Assembly (NCBI RefSeq): GCF_001625365.1
Contig: NZ_LJJF01000001.1
Coordinates: 4,599,001 to 4,663,000, forward strand
Direction: 5' to 3'
Length of the DNA stretch: 64,000 nucleotides
DNA from: Streptomyces sp. MJM8645
Lineage (GTDB): Bacteria > Actinomycetota > Actinomycetes > Streptomycetales > Streptomycetaceae
The notes under the pieces are model-generated. The model was not told the DNA's origin and did no database searches. It was given only the letters and a program-made list of their open reading frames with translations. A program made the translations under genes and the position numbers. Positions 28,608-36,396 of this stretch are shown here, in pieces. The stretch's first letter is position 1, and every line of letters starts with the position of its first letter.

Positions 28608-29885
28608 ATGGACGCCATCTCCGTCATCAGGACCAAGCGCGACAGCGGAGAACTGAGCGACGCTCAGATCGACTGGGTCATCGACGCCTACACCCGCGGC
28701 GAGGTCGCCGACGAGCAGATGTCCGCCCTGGCCATGGCGATCCTGCTGAACGGCATGAAGCCGCACGAGATCAGCCGCTGGACCGACGCCATGATCCGCT
28801 CCGGCGTCCGGATGGACTTCTCCTCGCTGCCACTGCCCACCAGCGACAAGCACTCCACCGGCGGCGTCGGCGACAAGATCACCCTCCCGCTCGCCCCGCT
28901 CGTCGCCGCCTGCGGCGCCGCCGTCCCGCAGCTCTCCGGCCGCGGCCTCGGCCACACCGGCGGCACCCTCGACAAGCTGGAGTCCATCCCCGGCTGGCGC
29001 GCCCTGCTCTCCAACGAGGAGATGCTCGACGTCCTGCGCTCCACCGGCGCGGTCATCTGCGCCGCCGGTGACGGCCTCGCGCCCGCCGACAAGAAGCTCT
29101 ACGCGCTGCGCGACGTCACCGGCACCGTCGAGGCCATCCCGCTGATCGCCTCCTCGATCATGTCCAAGAAGATCGCCGAAGGCACCGGCGCCCTGGTCCT
29201 GGACGTCAAGGTCGGCTCCGGCGCCTTCATGAAGAACCTCGACAACGCCCGCGAACTCGCCCGCACCATGGTCGGCCTGGGCACCAACGCCGGCGTGAAC
29301 ACCGTCGCCCTGCTCACCGACATGTCCACCCCGCTCGGCCTCACCGCCGGCAACGCGCTGGAGGTCCGCGAGTCGATCGAGGTGCTGGCCGGCGGCGGCC
29401 CCGCCGACGTCGTCGAGCTCACCCTCGCCCTCGCCCGCGAGATGCTCGCCGCGGCCGGCGTGCACGGCAAGGACCCGGCCGACGCGCTGCGCGACGGCTC
29501 CGCGATGGACCACTGGCGCCGCATGATCGCCGCCCAGGGTGGCGACGTCGACGCCCCCCTCCCGGTCGCCCGCGAGCAGCACGTCATCCCGGCGCCCGCC
29601 TCCGGCGTCCTCACCGGGCTCGACGCCTACGCCGTCGGCGTCTGCGCCTGGCGCCTCGGCGCCGGCCGCGCCCGCAAGGAGGACCCGGTCCAGGCCGGCG
29701 CCGGCGTCGAGATGCACGCCAAGCCCGGCGACACCGTCGTGGCCGGCCAGCCCCTGCTGACCCTGCACACCGACACCCCCGAGCGCTACGACTACGCCAT
29801 CGAGGCACTGACGGGCGGCATCGAGGTCTCCCCGGCCGGCACGGCCTTCACCCCGAACCCGATCGTCCTCGACCGCATCGCGTGA
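28608..29885 (+). CDS. deoA: Thymidine (pyrimidine-nucleoside) phosphorylase
   Basis: A 425-residue enzyme phosphorolysing thymidine, deoxyuridine and possibly uridine to base plus (deoxy)ribose-1-phosphate. Landmarks: the N-terminal 'IRTKRDSGELSDAQIDWVID', the signature 'SGRGLGHTGGTLDKLES', the phosphate-binding 'KHSTGGVGDK' and 'LDVKVGSGAFMK'. The C-terminal domain with 'RARKEDPVQAGAGVEMHAKP' is intact. The length is normal for the NP-II family. It sits downstream of cdd with its own operator-like palindrome. The product sugar phosphate would go to the mutase and deoC at 46-51 kb. Confidence 0.95.
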   Translation: MDAISVIRTKRDSGELSDAQIDWVIDAYTRGEVADEQMSALAMAILLNGMKPHEISRWTDAMIRSGVRMDFSSLPLPTSDKHSTGGVGDKITLPLAPLVAACGAAVPQLSGRGLGHTGGTLDKLESIPGWRALLSNEEMLDVLRSTGAVICAAGDGLAPADKKLYALRDVTGTVEAIPLIASSIMSKKIAEGTGALVLDVKVGSGAFMKNLDNARELARTMVGLGTNAGVNTVALLTDMSTPLGLTAGNALEVRESIEVLAGGGPADVVELTLALAREMLAAAGVHGKDPADALRDGSAMDHWRRMIAAQGGDVDAPLPVAREQHVIPAPASGVLTGLDAYAVGVCAWRLGAGRARKEDPVQAGAGVEMHAKPGDTVVAGQPLLTLHTDTPERYDYAIEALTGGIEVSPAGTAFTPNPIVLDRIA

Positions 29886-29931
29886 CCGTGTGATTACCCC
29901 ATGTGTGGCAGCGTGCCCTACGCTGCCGCAC

Positions 29932-30018
29932 ATGGGAGTTGACCGCTTCACGGTCGAGATCGAACCGGAGGGGGGTGGCGATGAACCACCTCCAGTGGAA
30001 GACCCGCCGCACGCGTGA
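29932..30018 (+). CDS. Possible leaderless mini-ORF before the XRE gene
   Basis: A 28-codon frame (MGVDRFTVEIEPE..., acidic and Pro-rich) begins seven bases after a TACGCT -10-like box at 29919-29924 and overlaps the start of the XRE gene in another frame. The XRE Shine-Dalgarno GGAGGGGG lies inside it, so its translation could influence the downstream gene. It may equally be chance or a truncated remnant. No homology is recognised. Confidence 0.3.
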   Translation: MGVDRFTVEIEPEGGGDEPPPVEDPPHA

Positions 30019-30319
30019 GCTGCTGGGCGAGCAGGTGCAGGAGAGCCCGGAGATGGCCGCAGAGCGGCTGGAGTTTCGTTACTCCTGGGCGTTCGGGCAG
30101 GCGCTCTACGACCGCCGCACTGCTCTCGGCCTGTCGCAGACGGACGTGGCCCGTCGCGCCAACATGACCGAAGACGAGATCGAGTGCATCGAGGGAGCCG
30201 GCACCGTGCCCACCCTGCCGCTGTTGGAAAAGCTGGCGGTGGCTCTGGAAGCCGAGTTGGACCTCCACGTGGTGCCCGGTGCCGATGTGAGGCTTCGCTT
30301 TCACCCGCCGGCTGCATGA
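29981..30319 (+). CDS. XRE-family helix-turn-helix DNA-binding protein (antitoxin-like)
   Basis: A 112-residue protein with a Cro/C1-type HTH at ~residues 39-92 ('ALGLSQTDVARRANMTEDEI', then 'GTVPTLPLLEKLAVALEAEL'). The ~35-residue N-terminal extension with 'EMAAERLEFRYSWAFGQALY' is typical of HigA/stand-alone antitoxin regulators in actinomycetes. No toxin gene is adjacent on this strand. The ATG at 29981 is supported by GGAGG; the longer frame from 29903 is promoter sequence. It probably represses its own promoter; no operator was identified. Confidence 0.78.
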   Translation: MNHLQWKTRRTRELLGEQVQESPEMAAERLEFRYSWAFGQALYDRRTALGLSQTDVARRANMTEDEIECIEGAGTVPTLPLLEKLAVALEAELDLHVVPGADVRLRFHPPAA

Positions 30320-30330
30320 GGGGCCGACGA

Positions 30331-30364
30331 GGAGCCCGTACCCGGTTTGCCGGGTGCGGGCTCC
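30331..30364. terminator. Terminator between the XRE and Uma2 genes
   Basis: A 15-bp stem (30331-30345 with 30350-30364, one G-T wobble) with a TTTG loop, followed by TTCCGTGTGTT, lies between convergent genes. It should serve the XRE gene and possibly both directions. Confidence 0.85.
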
Positions 30365-30410
30365 TTCCGTGTGTTCAGGCCCGGTCGGCCGGTGTCCTGC
30401 GGGTGCGGGT

Positions 30411-30965
30411 TCAGGCGTAAGTCCGCAGGACGCTGGTGTCGAGCGTCCAGGGGCCGACGGTGATCTTGTCGCCGAAGGCGAAGTCCTTGCGGCGGGTATA
30501 GCCGGGCTCGTCGTGGACGATGCCGGTGCCCTTGCGGGGATCGACCAGGAGATAGAGCGGAATGCCCATCGCCGCGTAGTCGTGGACCTTGTCGCGGTAG
30601 TCGCTCTCGGGGTTGGACGTGGAGACGATTTCCACGACGAGAAGGATCTCGTGGGGAAGGAAGGCCGGGTCGTCGTCGTCCAGCGCCGCGTCGGGGAACA
30701 CCATCAGGTCGGGATTCCGAAGCCGACCGAGGCCGACGTCCTCCAGGTCCGCGCCACCGTGGGCGATGTAGCCGGGGTGGGTCTGCGGTAGCTGGGCATT
30801 GAGCTGTTGAGCGATCCGCAGTACCGCGAGTTCGTGCCGTTTGACCGGCGACAGCATCAGGACGACCGCTCCGTCGGCGATCTCGACCTTCCCCAGCCCC
30901 GGCAGCCGGGGAAGCTGATCGGCGATCTCCCGCAATCGGGCGTACGCCGCCGGATCAACGCTCAT
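30411..30965 (-). CDS. Uma2 family (DUF820) putative restriction-type endonuclease
   Basis: A 184-residue protein of the Uma2 family, which has a PD-(D/E)xK nuclease fold. The catalytic pattern is present: 'NPDLMVFPD' (Asp), 'LLVVEIVSTSN' (E) and 'DYRDKVHDYAAMG' (K), then 'IPLYLLVDPRKG'. The family is strongly expanded in Streptomyces and cyanobacteria; its biological role is unsettled. It lies 25 bp after a RelE-like toxin gene on the same strand, so it may belong to that operon. Confidence 0.85.
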   Translation of the reverse strand: MSVDPAAYARLREIADQLPRLPGLGKVEIADGAVVLMLSPVKRHELAVLRIAQQLNAQLPQTHPGYIAHGGADLEDVGLGRLRNPDLMVFPDAALDDDDPAFLPHEILLVVEIVSTSNPESDYRDKVHDYAAMGIPLYLLVDPRKGTGIVHDEPGYTRRKDFAFGDKITVGPWTLDTSVLRTYA

Positions 30966-30990
30966 GCCCGGAGTGTATCGGCGGTGGTCG

Positions 30991-31284
30991 TCAGGGGCGG
31001 TTGAAGACGTCGTGGGTGCCGATCCGGCGCCAGACGATGTGCGGGTCCCCGCCCTGGATGGGGAGGCCGTAGTGGAAGGTGGCCCGGCCGCCGGGGGCCC
31101 AGGTCAGCTCCCAGATGTCCGGGTGGCCCTGCATCTTCTTCACTCGCAGGCCGCGTCGGAAGCCCTGACCGGCCCGCAGGTCGGTGACGAACTGGGCGAC
31201 GGCGACGAGGAATGCGGCCTTCTGTGCGGGAGTCAGGCCCTTCCAGTCACGGAGGAAGTGGGCCGGCGACTCATGCGTCGGCAC
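30991..31284 (-). CDS. RelE/HigB-superfamily toxin-like protein
   Basis: A 97-residue small basic protein. The C-terminal half has the beta-sheet pattern of RelE-fold mRNA interferases: 'GLRVKKMQGHPDIWELTWAP', 'GRATFHYGLP' and 'HIVWRRIGTHDVF'. The basic residues plus a C-terminal 'RIGTHD' are usual for the actinobacterial subgroup. Its start lies 14 bp inside the end of the AbrB-like gene, the antitoxin-first arrangement of toxin-antitoxin modules. Toxin activity is inferred from fold and context, not proven. Confidence 0.68.
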   Translation of the reverse strand: MPTHESPAHFLRDWKGLTPAQKAAFLVAVAQFVTDLRAGQGFRRGLRVKKMQGHPDIWELTWAPGGRATFHYGLPIQGGDPHIVWRRIGTHDVFNRP

Positions 31285-31624
31285 GGCGCTTGATCTCCTC
31301 CAGGTCCAGGCCGCCCTCGTCAGCGAGGGACTGCAGGAAGGCGTCGCCGTCCTGGAAGACCTCGCCGCGGTCGCCCTCGGCGATCGCCTCGTCGACCTCC
31401 TGCTCCTTCTCCTGCCAGCCGGCGCCCCAGAACCACGCCTGGTCGTCGGGGATCACGGAGGCGGGGGTCAGTACGATGCGGCCGTCCTCGATGGCGACCA
31501 CCAGTTGGTCGCCCTCCTGGAGGTCCAGTTGCTCCCTTATCTCCTGCGGGATGGTGACCACGCCCTTCTTCCGCACGGGCGTGGACACCAGGTGGGGACG
31601 ACGGCGGCGCTTGAGGTCTGCCAT
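31271..31624 (-). CDS. AbrB/MazE/SpoVT-type DNA-binding protein, probable antitoxin
   Basis: A 117-residue protein with a swapped-hairpin AbrB DNA-binding domain at ~residues 12-60 ('VRKKGVVTIPQEIREQLDLQ', 'EGDQLVVAIEDGRIVL') and an acidic helical C-terminal tail ('KEQEVDEAIAEGDRGEVF') that would contact the toxin. It overlaps the RelE-like gene by 14 bp. Its ATG is only nine bases after the MFS stop, so it may be transcribed with the transporter gene as well as from its own promoter. MazE-like folds pair more often with MazF or VapC/PIN toxins, so a RelE partner is noteworthy. Confidence 0.8.
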   Translation of the reverse strand: MADLKRRRRPHLVSTPVRKKGVVTIPQEIREQLDLQEGDQLVVAIEDGRIVLTPASVIPDDQAWFWGAGWQEKEQEVDEAIAEGDRGEVFQDGDAFLQSLADEGGLDLEEIKRRADA

Positions 31625-31633
31625 GGGGAAAGT

Positions 31634-32923
31634 CTACCTGGCAGAAAGTCTGCCCAGTCGGTCCTGTTGCCGGGCCGCGTGGGCCTGGCGGGTGGCGTAG
31701 AGGGTGACGGCGGCGGCGAGGGTCATGGCGGTGAGGCCGACGGTGGCGGCGCCGGGCCAGCCGGTGGCGTGGTAGGCGTCGGCGCCCAGGGTGCCGCCGA
31801 GGCTGTTGCCGAGGTAGTAGGCGATCAGGTAGAGGGCGGAGGCCTGGGCGCGGCCCTCGGTGGCGGTGCGGCCGACCGCTGAGGAGGCGGTGGCGTGGCC
31901 GGCGAAGAATCCGGCAGTGATCAGGACCAGGCCGAGCAGGGCGCAGACCAGGGACTCGGTGAGGGAGAGCAGCAGTCCGGCGGCGGTCACGCCGATGGAG
32001 ACGTAGAGCGCGCCGCGGCGGCCGAGTCGGCCGGCGAGGCGGCCGGCCGCGGCGGAGGTGCCGGTGCCGACCAGGTAGACGACGAAGATCGAGGCCGCGA
32101 CGGACTCGGGCAGGTGGAACGGCGCCGAGATCAGCCGGTAGCCGACGGTGTTGTAGACCGCGCCGAACACGGCCATGAACAGCAGCCCGAGCGCGTACAG
32201 CCGCACCAGCAGCGGGTTGCGCAGGTGCCGGCCGACGGTGCGGGCGAGGGCGCGGGCATCCACGGGGGCCGGGGTGAAGTGCCGGGCGGCGGGGATCAGC
32301 AGCCGGAAGGCGAGTGCGGCGAGCAGGGCGAGGGCGGCGGAGGCGGCGAGGCCCCAGCGCCAGCCGAAGGCCGCGGCGGTCCAGCCGGAGAGCAGTCGGC
32401 CGCCCATGCCGCCGATGCTGTTGCCGGCCACGTACAGGCCCATCGCGGAGGCCAGGGCGCTGGGGTGGACCTCCTCGGCGAGGTAGGCCATGGCGGTGGC
32501 GGGCAGCCCGGCGAGCGCGGCGCCCTGGAGGACGCGCAGCACGACGAGGGTGGTGAGGTCGGGCGCGAACGGCAGGGCGAGGGCGAGGGTGGCGGCGGCG
32601 AGGGTGGAGGCCGTCATCACGGCGGTGCGGCCGTACCGGTCGGACAGGGCGCTGGCGGGGAGCAGGGCGAGCGCGAGTCCGAGGGTGGCGGCGGAGGCCG
32701 TCCAGCTGGCCTGGCCGGGGGTGAGGTCGAGGTCGGCCGAGAGGATCGGCAGCAGGCCCTGGGTGGAGTAGAGCAGGACGAAGGTCGCGACTCCGGCGGC
32801 GAACAGGGCGAGGTTGGCGCGGCGGAAGGCGCGCTGGCCGGGGCGGTGGCGGTCGTCGTGCGAGGCGGCGGGGGCGGGGGCATCCGGGGTGGTCACGGAT
32901 GCCCTGGTATCGGCGGGCTGCAT
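31634..32923 (-). CDS. MFS transporter (drug/sugar efflux type)
   Basis: A 429-residue major facilitator with about 12 transmembrane helices. The inter-helix motif A region reads 'LPASALSDRYGRTAVM' after helix 2, and motif C-like 'GAALAGLPATAMAYLAEEVH' follows helix 4-5, as in AraJ/Bcr-type antiporters. The N-terminal ~30 residues are polar. It is divergent from a LysR regulator with a LysR-type box between the two, so it is probably the regulated target. The substrate is unknown. Confidence 0.87.
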   Translation of the reverse strand: MQPADTRASVTTPDAPAPAASHDDRHRPGQRAFRRANLALFAAGVATFVLLYSTQGLLPILSADLDLTPGQASWTASAATLGLALALLPASALSDRYGRTAVMTASTLAAATLALALPFAPDLTTLVVLRVLQGAALAGLPATAMAYLAEEVHPSALASAMGLYVAGNSIGGMGGRLLSGWTAAAFGWRWGLAASAALALLAALAFRLLIPAARHFTPAPVDARALARTVGRHLRNPLLVRLYALGLLFMAVFGAVYNTVGYRLISAPFHLPESVAASIFVVYLVGTGTSAAAGRLAGRLGRRGALYVSIGVTAAGLLLSLTESLVCALLGLVLITAGFFAGHATASSAVGRTATEGRAQASALYLIAYYLGNSLGGTLGADAYHATGWPGAATVGLTAMTLAAAVTLYATRQAHAARQQDRLGRLSAR

Positions 32924-32951
32924 GTCGTCGACGGTAGGCGCGCTGCGGTTG

Positions 32952-32966
32952 ATGCGTCCAATGCAT
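32952..32966. promoter_or_regulatory. LysR-type T-N11-A box between MFS and LysR genes
   Basis: The dyad ATGC-N7-GCAT contains the T-N11-A form (T32953 to A32965) expected for LysR-family activators. It lies in the short divergent region between the MFS start (32923) and the regulator gene. A further GATGCG half-copy is at 32981. Confidence 0.5.
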
Positions 32967-33015
32967 GAACGGTGGATGATCGATGCGTTGTCGTATGAGT
33001 CGAGGTGGTGGCGGG

Positions 33016-33993
33016 ATGGCCGGGGCGGATCGGGTGGACGTGACGGACGGCACGGAGCCGCGGTACCGGGTGGCGGAGTTGGGGCCGGACGAGCCGGCGG
33101 TGCTGCTGGCGCCCCGGCTGGCCCAGTTCGCGGCGGTGGCCCGGCTGGAGCACGTGACGCGGGCGGCCGCGCTGCTCGGGGTGCCGCAGCCGACGCTGTC
33201 GCGGGCGGTGGCCCGGCTGGAGGAGGAGCTGGGTGTGGACCTGCTGGCCCGTCAGGGCCGGACGGTCCGGCTGACCAGGGCCGGCCGGCTGCTGCTGGCC
33301 TCGGTGGAGCGGGCGCTGGCGGAGGTCGAGCGGGGGGCGGAGGCGGCCCGGGCGGAGGCCGATCCGGCGGCCGGGCGGGTGGCGTTCGGCTTTCTGCACA
33401 CGATGGGGACGGACGCGGTGCCGGCGTTGCTGCGCGGGTTCCGGGCGGGGCATCCGCAGGTCCGGTTCCAGCTGGTGCAGGACTACGTCGGGGCGATGCT
33501 GGAGCGGTTGCGGGCGGGGGAGTTGGACCTCTGCCTGGTCGCGCCGCTGCCGGACGATCCGGCTTTCACGGCCCGCCCGCTGGACGAGCAGCGGCTGCAC
33601 CTGGTCGTCCCGGCGGACCACCGGCTGGCGGGCCGGCGGCGGATCCGGCTGGCGGAGGTGGCCGAGGAGCCGTTCGTCGGGCTGGAGGAGGGGTACGGGC
33701 TGCGCGCGATCACGGACGGCTTCTGCGCGCAGGCCGGGTTCGTGCCGCGGCTGGCCTTCGAGGGGGAGGAGGCGGAGACGCTGCGCGGGCTGGTCGCGGC
33801 CGGGCTGGGGGTGGCGCTGCTGCCGCCGGCGCTGGTGCCGCGGCCGGGGGTGGTGGAGCTGGAGGTGACGGCGCCGCGTACCCGGCGGGCGATCGGACTG
33901 GCCTGGGCGGCGGGGCGGCCGCTGACCCCGCCGGTGGCGGCGTTCCGGGACTTCGTGCTGTCCCGGCGGGGCCGGTTGCTGCAGCACGACTGA
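33016..33993 (+). CDS. LysR family transcriptional regulator
   Basis: A 325-residue regulator. The winged HTH is at ~residues 30-90 ('AVARLEHVTRAAALLGVPQP', 'TLSRAVARLEEELGVDLLAR') and a periplasmic-binding-like effector domain at ~105-315 ('VAFGFLHTMGTDAVPALLRG', 'LRAGELDLCLVAPLP', 'VAAGLGVALLPPALV'). It is longer at the N-terminus than a typical LysR (HTH normally at residue ~5), with a ~25-residue acidic stretch. Starts at 32983 and 32995 are also possible; 33016 is chosen for an upstream GAGG-rich stretch. It likely controls the divergent MFS gene. Confidence 0.87.
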   Translation: MAGADRVDVTDGTEPRYRVAELGPDEPAVLLAPRLAQFAAVARLEHVTRAAALLGVPQPTLSRAVARLEEELGVDLLARQGRTVRLTRAGRLLLASVERALAEVERGAEAARAEADPAAGRVAFGFLHTMGTDAVPALLRGFRAGHPQVRFQLVQDYVGAMLERLRAGELDLCLVAPLPDDPAFTARPLDEQRLHLVVPADHRLAGRRRIRLAEVAEEPFVGLEEGYGLRAITDGFCAQAGFVPRLAFEGEEAETLRGLVAAGLGVALLPPALVPRPGVVELEVTAPRTRRAIGLAWAAGRPLTPPVAAFRDFVLSRRGRLLQHD

Positions 33994-34095
33994 GCCGCAA
34001 CTGAGCCGTAACTGGGCCGAATGTGCCGGGGATGGCCCGGACGGTGGAATTCCCGGTGGACTTTCGCCGAACCGGCCGTGTTAACAGTGGTGGGT

Positions 34096-34107
34096 CTACG
34101 CGCGTAG
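34096..34107. promoter_or_regulatory. Candidate nucleoside-regulon operator before add
   Basis: A perfect CTACGCGCGTAG palindrome ends four bases before the predicted -10 box of adenosine deaminase. A protein bound here would cover the -35/spacer region and block RNA polymerase. Confidence 0.72.
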
Positions 34108-34111
34108 GGGC

Positions 34112-34117
34112 TATATT
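34112..34117 (+). promoter_or_regulatory. Predicted -10 box of the add promoter
   Basis: TATATT ends six bases before the ATG at 34124. No Shine-Dalgarno lies between them, so the transcript is probably leaderless. The same geometry is seen before deoC and the PNP gene. Confidence 0.55.
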
Positions 34118-34123
34118 TCCGCA

Positions 34124-35281
34124 ATGGAGAAGCAGATCCCTGTCACCGCCGCGGGCGCCGGCCCGCGCATCCCCACCCCCGACCAGATCCGCCGCGCGCC
34201 GAAGGTGCTGCTGCACGACCACCTCGACGGCGGGCTGCGCCCGGAGACGGTCGTCGAGCTGGCCGCCGCGGTCGGCTACGAGGGCCTTCCGACCACCGAC
34301 GCCAAGGAGCTCGGCGAGTGGTTCCGCGAGGCCGCCGACTCCGGCTCGCTGGTCCGCTACCTGGAGACCTTCGCGCACACCTGCGCCGTGATGCAGACCC
34401 GCGAGGCCCTGATCAAGGTCGCCGCCGACTGCGCCGAGGACCTGGCCGCCGACGGCGTCGTGTACGCCGAGGTCCGCTACGCCCCCGAGCAGCACCTGGA
34501 GGCCGGCCTGTCCCTGGACGAGGTCGTCCAGGCCGTGAACGAGGGCTTCCGCCTCGGCGAGGCCAACGCCCGCGCGGCCGGCCACCGGATCCGGGTCGGC
34601 ACCCTGCTGACCGCGATGCGGCACGCCGCCCGCTCCACCGAGATCGCCGAACTGGCCAACCGCCACCGGGACCAGGGCGTCGTCGGCTTCGACATCGCCG
34701 GCGCCGAGGCGGGCCACCCGCCCACCCGCCACCAGGCCGCCTTCGACTACCTCAAGGGCGAGAACAACCACTTCACCATCCACGCGGGCGAGGCCTTCGG
34801 CCTGCCGTCGATCTGGGAGGCCCTGCAGTGCTGCGGCGCCGACCGGCTCGGCCACGGCGTGCGGATCGTCGACGACATCACGGTGGCCGAGGACGGCAGC
34901 GTCGAGCTCGGCCGGCTGGCCGCGTACGTGCGCGACAAGCGCATCCCGCTGGAGATGTGCCCGACCTCCAACCTCCAGACCGCGGCGGCCACTTCGTACG
35001 CCGAGCACCCGATCGGGCTGCTCAGCCGGCTGAAGTTCCGGGTCACCGTGAACACCGACAACCGGCTGATGAGCGGCACCAGCATGAGCCGCGAGTTCGG
35101 GCACCTGGTGGAGGCCTTCGGCTACACGCTGGGGGACATGGAGTGGTTCACGGTGAACGCGATGAAGTCCGCGTTCCTGCCGTTCGACGAGCGGCTGGCG
35201 ATGATCAACGACGTGATCAAGCCGGGGTACGCCGAACTGAAGGCGGAGTGGCTGTTCAGCTCGGGCACCGGCGACAGCTGA
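34124..35281 (+). CDS. add: Adenosine deaminase
   Basis: A 385-residue zinc enzyme converting (deoxy)adenosine to (deoxy)inosine. TIM-barrel metal and catalytic motifs: 'LLHDHLDGGLRP' (first His pair), 'FTIHAGEAFG' (HAGE), 'RLGHGVRI' and 'VTVNTDNRLMSGTSM' (metal Asp pair position). It has the full family length. The operator-like palindrome and -10 box directly precede the ATG. Its product is a substrate of the purine nucleoside phosphorylase at 50813-51634. Confidence 0.95.
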   Translation: MEKQIPVTAAGAGPRIPTPDQIRRAPKVLLHDHLDGGLRPETVVELAAAVGYEGLPTTDAKELGEWFREAADSGSLVRYLETFAHTCAVMQTREALIKVAADCAEDLAADGVVYAEVRYAPEQHLEAGLSLDEVVQAVNEGFRLGEANARAAGHRIRVGTLLTAMRHAARSTEIAELANRHRDQGVVGFDIAGAEAGHPPTRHQAAFDYLKGENNHFTIHAGEAFGLPSIWEALQCCGADRLGHGVRIVDDITVAEDGSVELGRLAAYVRDKRIPLEMCPTSNLQTAAATSYAEHPIGLLSRLKFRVTVNTDNRLMSGTSMSREFGHLVEAFGYTLGDMEWFTVNAMKSAFLPFDERLAMINDVIKPGYAELKAEWLFSSGTGDS

Positions 35282-35494
35282 GCGGCCCGGCCCGTTCGAA
35301 TGGTCGGGTGAACGCCCACGTCCCGAAAGGGAGTTGGCGTTCATCCGACTACTCACTCGGGTGAGTGAACGCCCTTTGGTCCTCGCGTGGCCCACTCACT
35401 ACGGTGTGCCCGTCCATGCTGACAGGCCGTGGCGGCGGTAGCCCGTCCGCCCCGTCCCGATGTCGGCCACCGACGACGACCCAAGGGACGAACC

Positions 35495-35851
35495 ATGAAG
35501 CAGGCTCTCAAGGCCGCCGGCACCGCGGCGCTCGGCATCGCCATCGCGGCGGTGGGCGCCGGTACCGCCGCCGCCGCCCCCGCGCCCGGCGGCCTCGGGC
35601 TGCCCACCGGCGCGGTCACGAACCCCGCGGTGACCGGCGCGGTCACCGACACCGCCGCCAAGCTGCCCGGCGGCGACAAGGTCACCGGCACGCTCGGCAC
35701 CCTCACCCCGGCCGCCGGCCAGGCGGCGCCCGCCCCGGCCGCCGAGGCCGGTGCCGCCACGCGTGGCGCCATCCCGACCATCCCCGGCATCGACAAGACC
35801 CCCATCGGCGGGCTGACCCACACCCTGCCGCTGCCGGGCCTGGCCGGCTGA
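35495..35851 (+). CDS. Small secreted Ala/Pro/Gly-rich protein
   Basis: A 118-residue exported protein: a Sec signal ('ALKAAGTAALGIAIAAVGAG', cleavage after TAAAA near residue 28), then a low-complexity mature chain rich in Ala, Pro, Thr and Gly with no Cys and no known domain. Repeated 'GAVTNPAVTGAVTDT' and 'GTLGTLTPAAG' segments resemble small Streptomyces cell-surface or ATP-binding-annotated secreted proteins. The ATG at 35495 has AGGGA upstream. It stands alone between add and a terminator. Function not known. Confidence 0.6.
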   Translation: MKQALKAAGTAALGIAIAAVGAGTAAAAPAPGGLGLPTGAVTNPAVTGAVTDTAAKLPGGDKVTGTLGTLTPAAGQAAPAPAAEAGAATRGAIPTIPGIDKTPIGGLTHTLPLPGLAG

Positions 35852-35867
35852 CCTGGCCGTCGGCACG

Positions 35868-35918
35868 ACGACGGGCCGTCCGCCCCGGTGATCCCGGGAG
35901 CGGGCGGCCCGCCGTCGT
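35868..35918. terminator. Hairpin between the secreted-protein and PspC genes
   Basis: A long imperfect stem with outer arms ACGACGG/CCGTCGT (35868-35874 with 35912-35918) and GC-rich inner pairing lies between convergent genes. It is probably a bidirectional terminator. Confidence 0.65.
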
Positions 35919-35960
35919 ACCGGCCCCGGCGCGACGGCGCCGGGCGTACGGTTCCCGGGC

Positions 35961-36146
35961 TTACGGCTCCTGGGGGAGCAGCACCCAGAGGGCCAGGTAG
36001 ACCAGGCACTGGAGCCCGGGCAGGATGATCGAGATCAGGAAGATCAGTCGCACGGTCCACGGCGTCACGCCGTAGCGCTCGGCGAGCCCGGCGCAGACGC
36101 CGGCGATGACGCGGTTGTGACGGGGACGGGCGAGACGGGCGCTCAT
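35961..36146 (-). CDS. PspC domain-containing small membrane protein
   Basis: A 61-residue protein that is essentially one PspC domain: 'RVIAGVCAGLAERYGVTPWT' followed by a hydrophobic hairpin 'VRLIFLISIILPGLQCLVYL' and 'ALWVLLPQEP'. PspC proteins are linked to envelope-stress responses, but single-domain actinomycete copies are uncharacterised. The ATG at 36146 is preceded by GGAG at a good distance. No partner phage-shock gene lies nearby. It is divergent from the aspS leader. Confidence 0.85.
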   Translation of the reverse strand: MSARLARPRHNRVIAGVCAGLAERYGVTPWTVRLIFLISIILPGLQCLVYLALWVLLPQEP

Positions 36147-36396
36147 GGGTCAACTCCGTGTCGTGGCACCCGATCCGGCCGATCCGGCGGGCTTAATTTC
36201 CACTCTCCGCCACCGCGCTCCCGGAAACGTCCACCTGGCAGTCGATTCGCCACCCCGCCGACTCGCCGGTGAGGCGTAGCCGGGTGTCGGGGTCCGTCTC
36301 AGGGTCGCCCGGAGGCGGACGCCCCAGGTGGCGCCCGCGCGGCGGCGGGAAAGCCCGTTGCGGTCCGGCGACGGTCCGGTCTAGCCTCTCCGGCAA

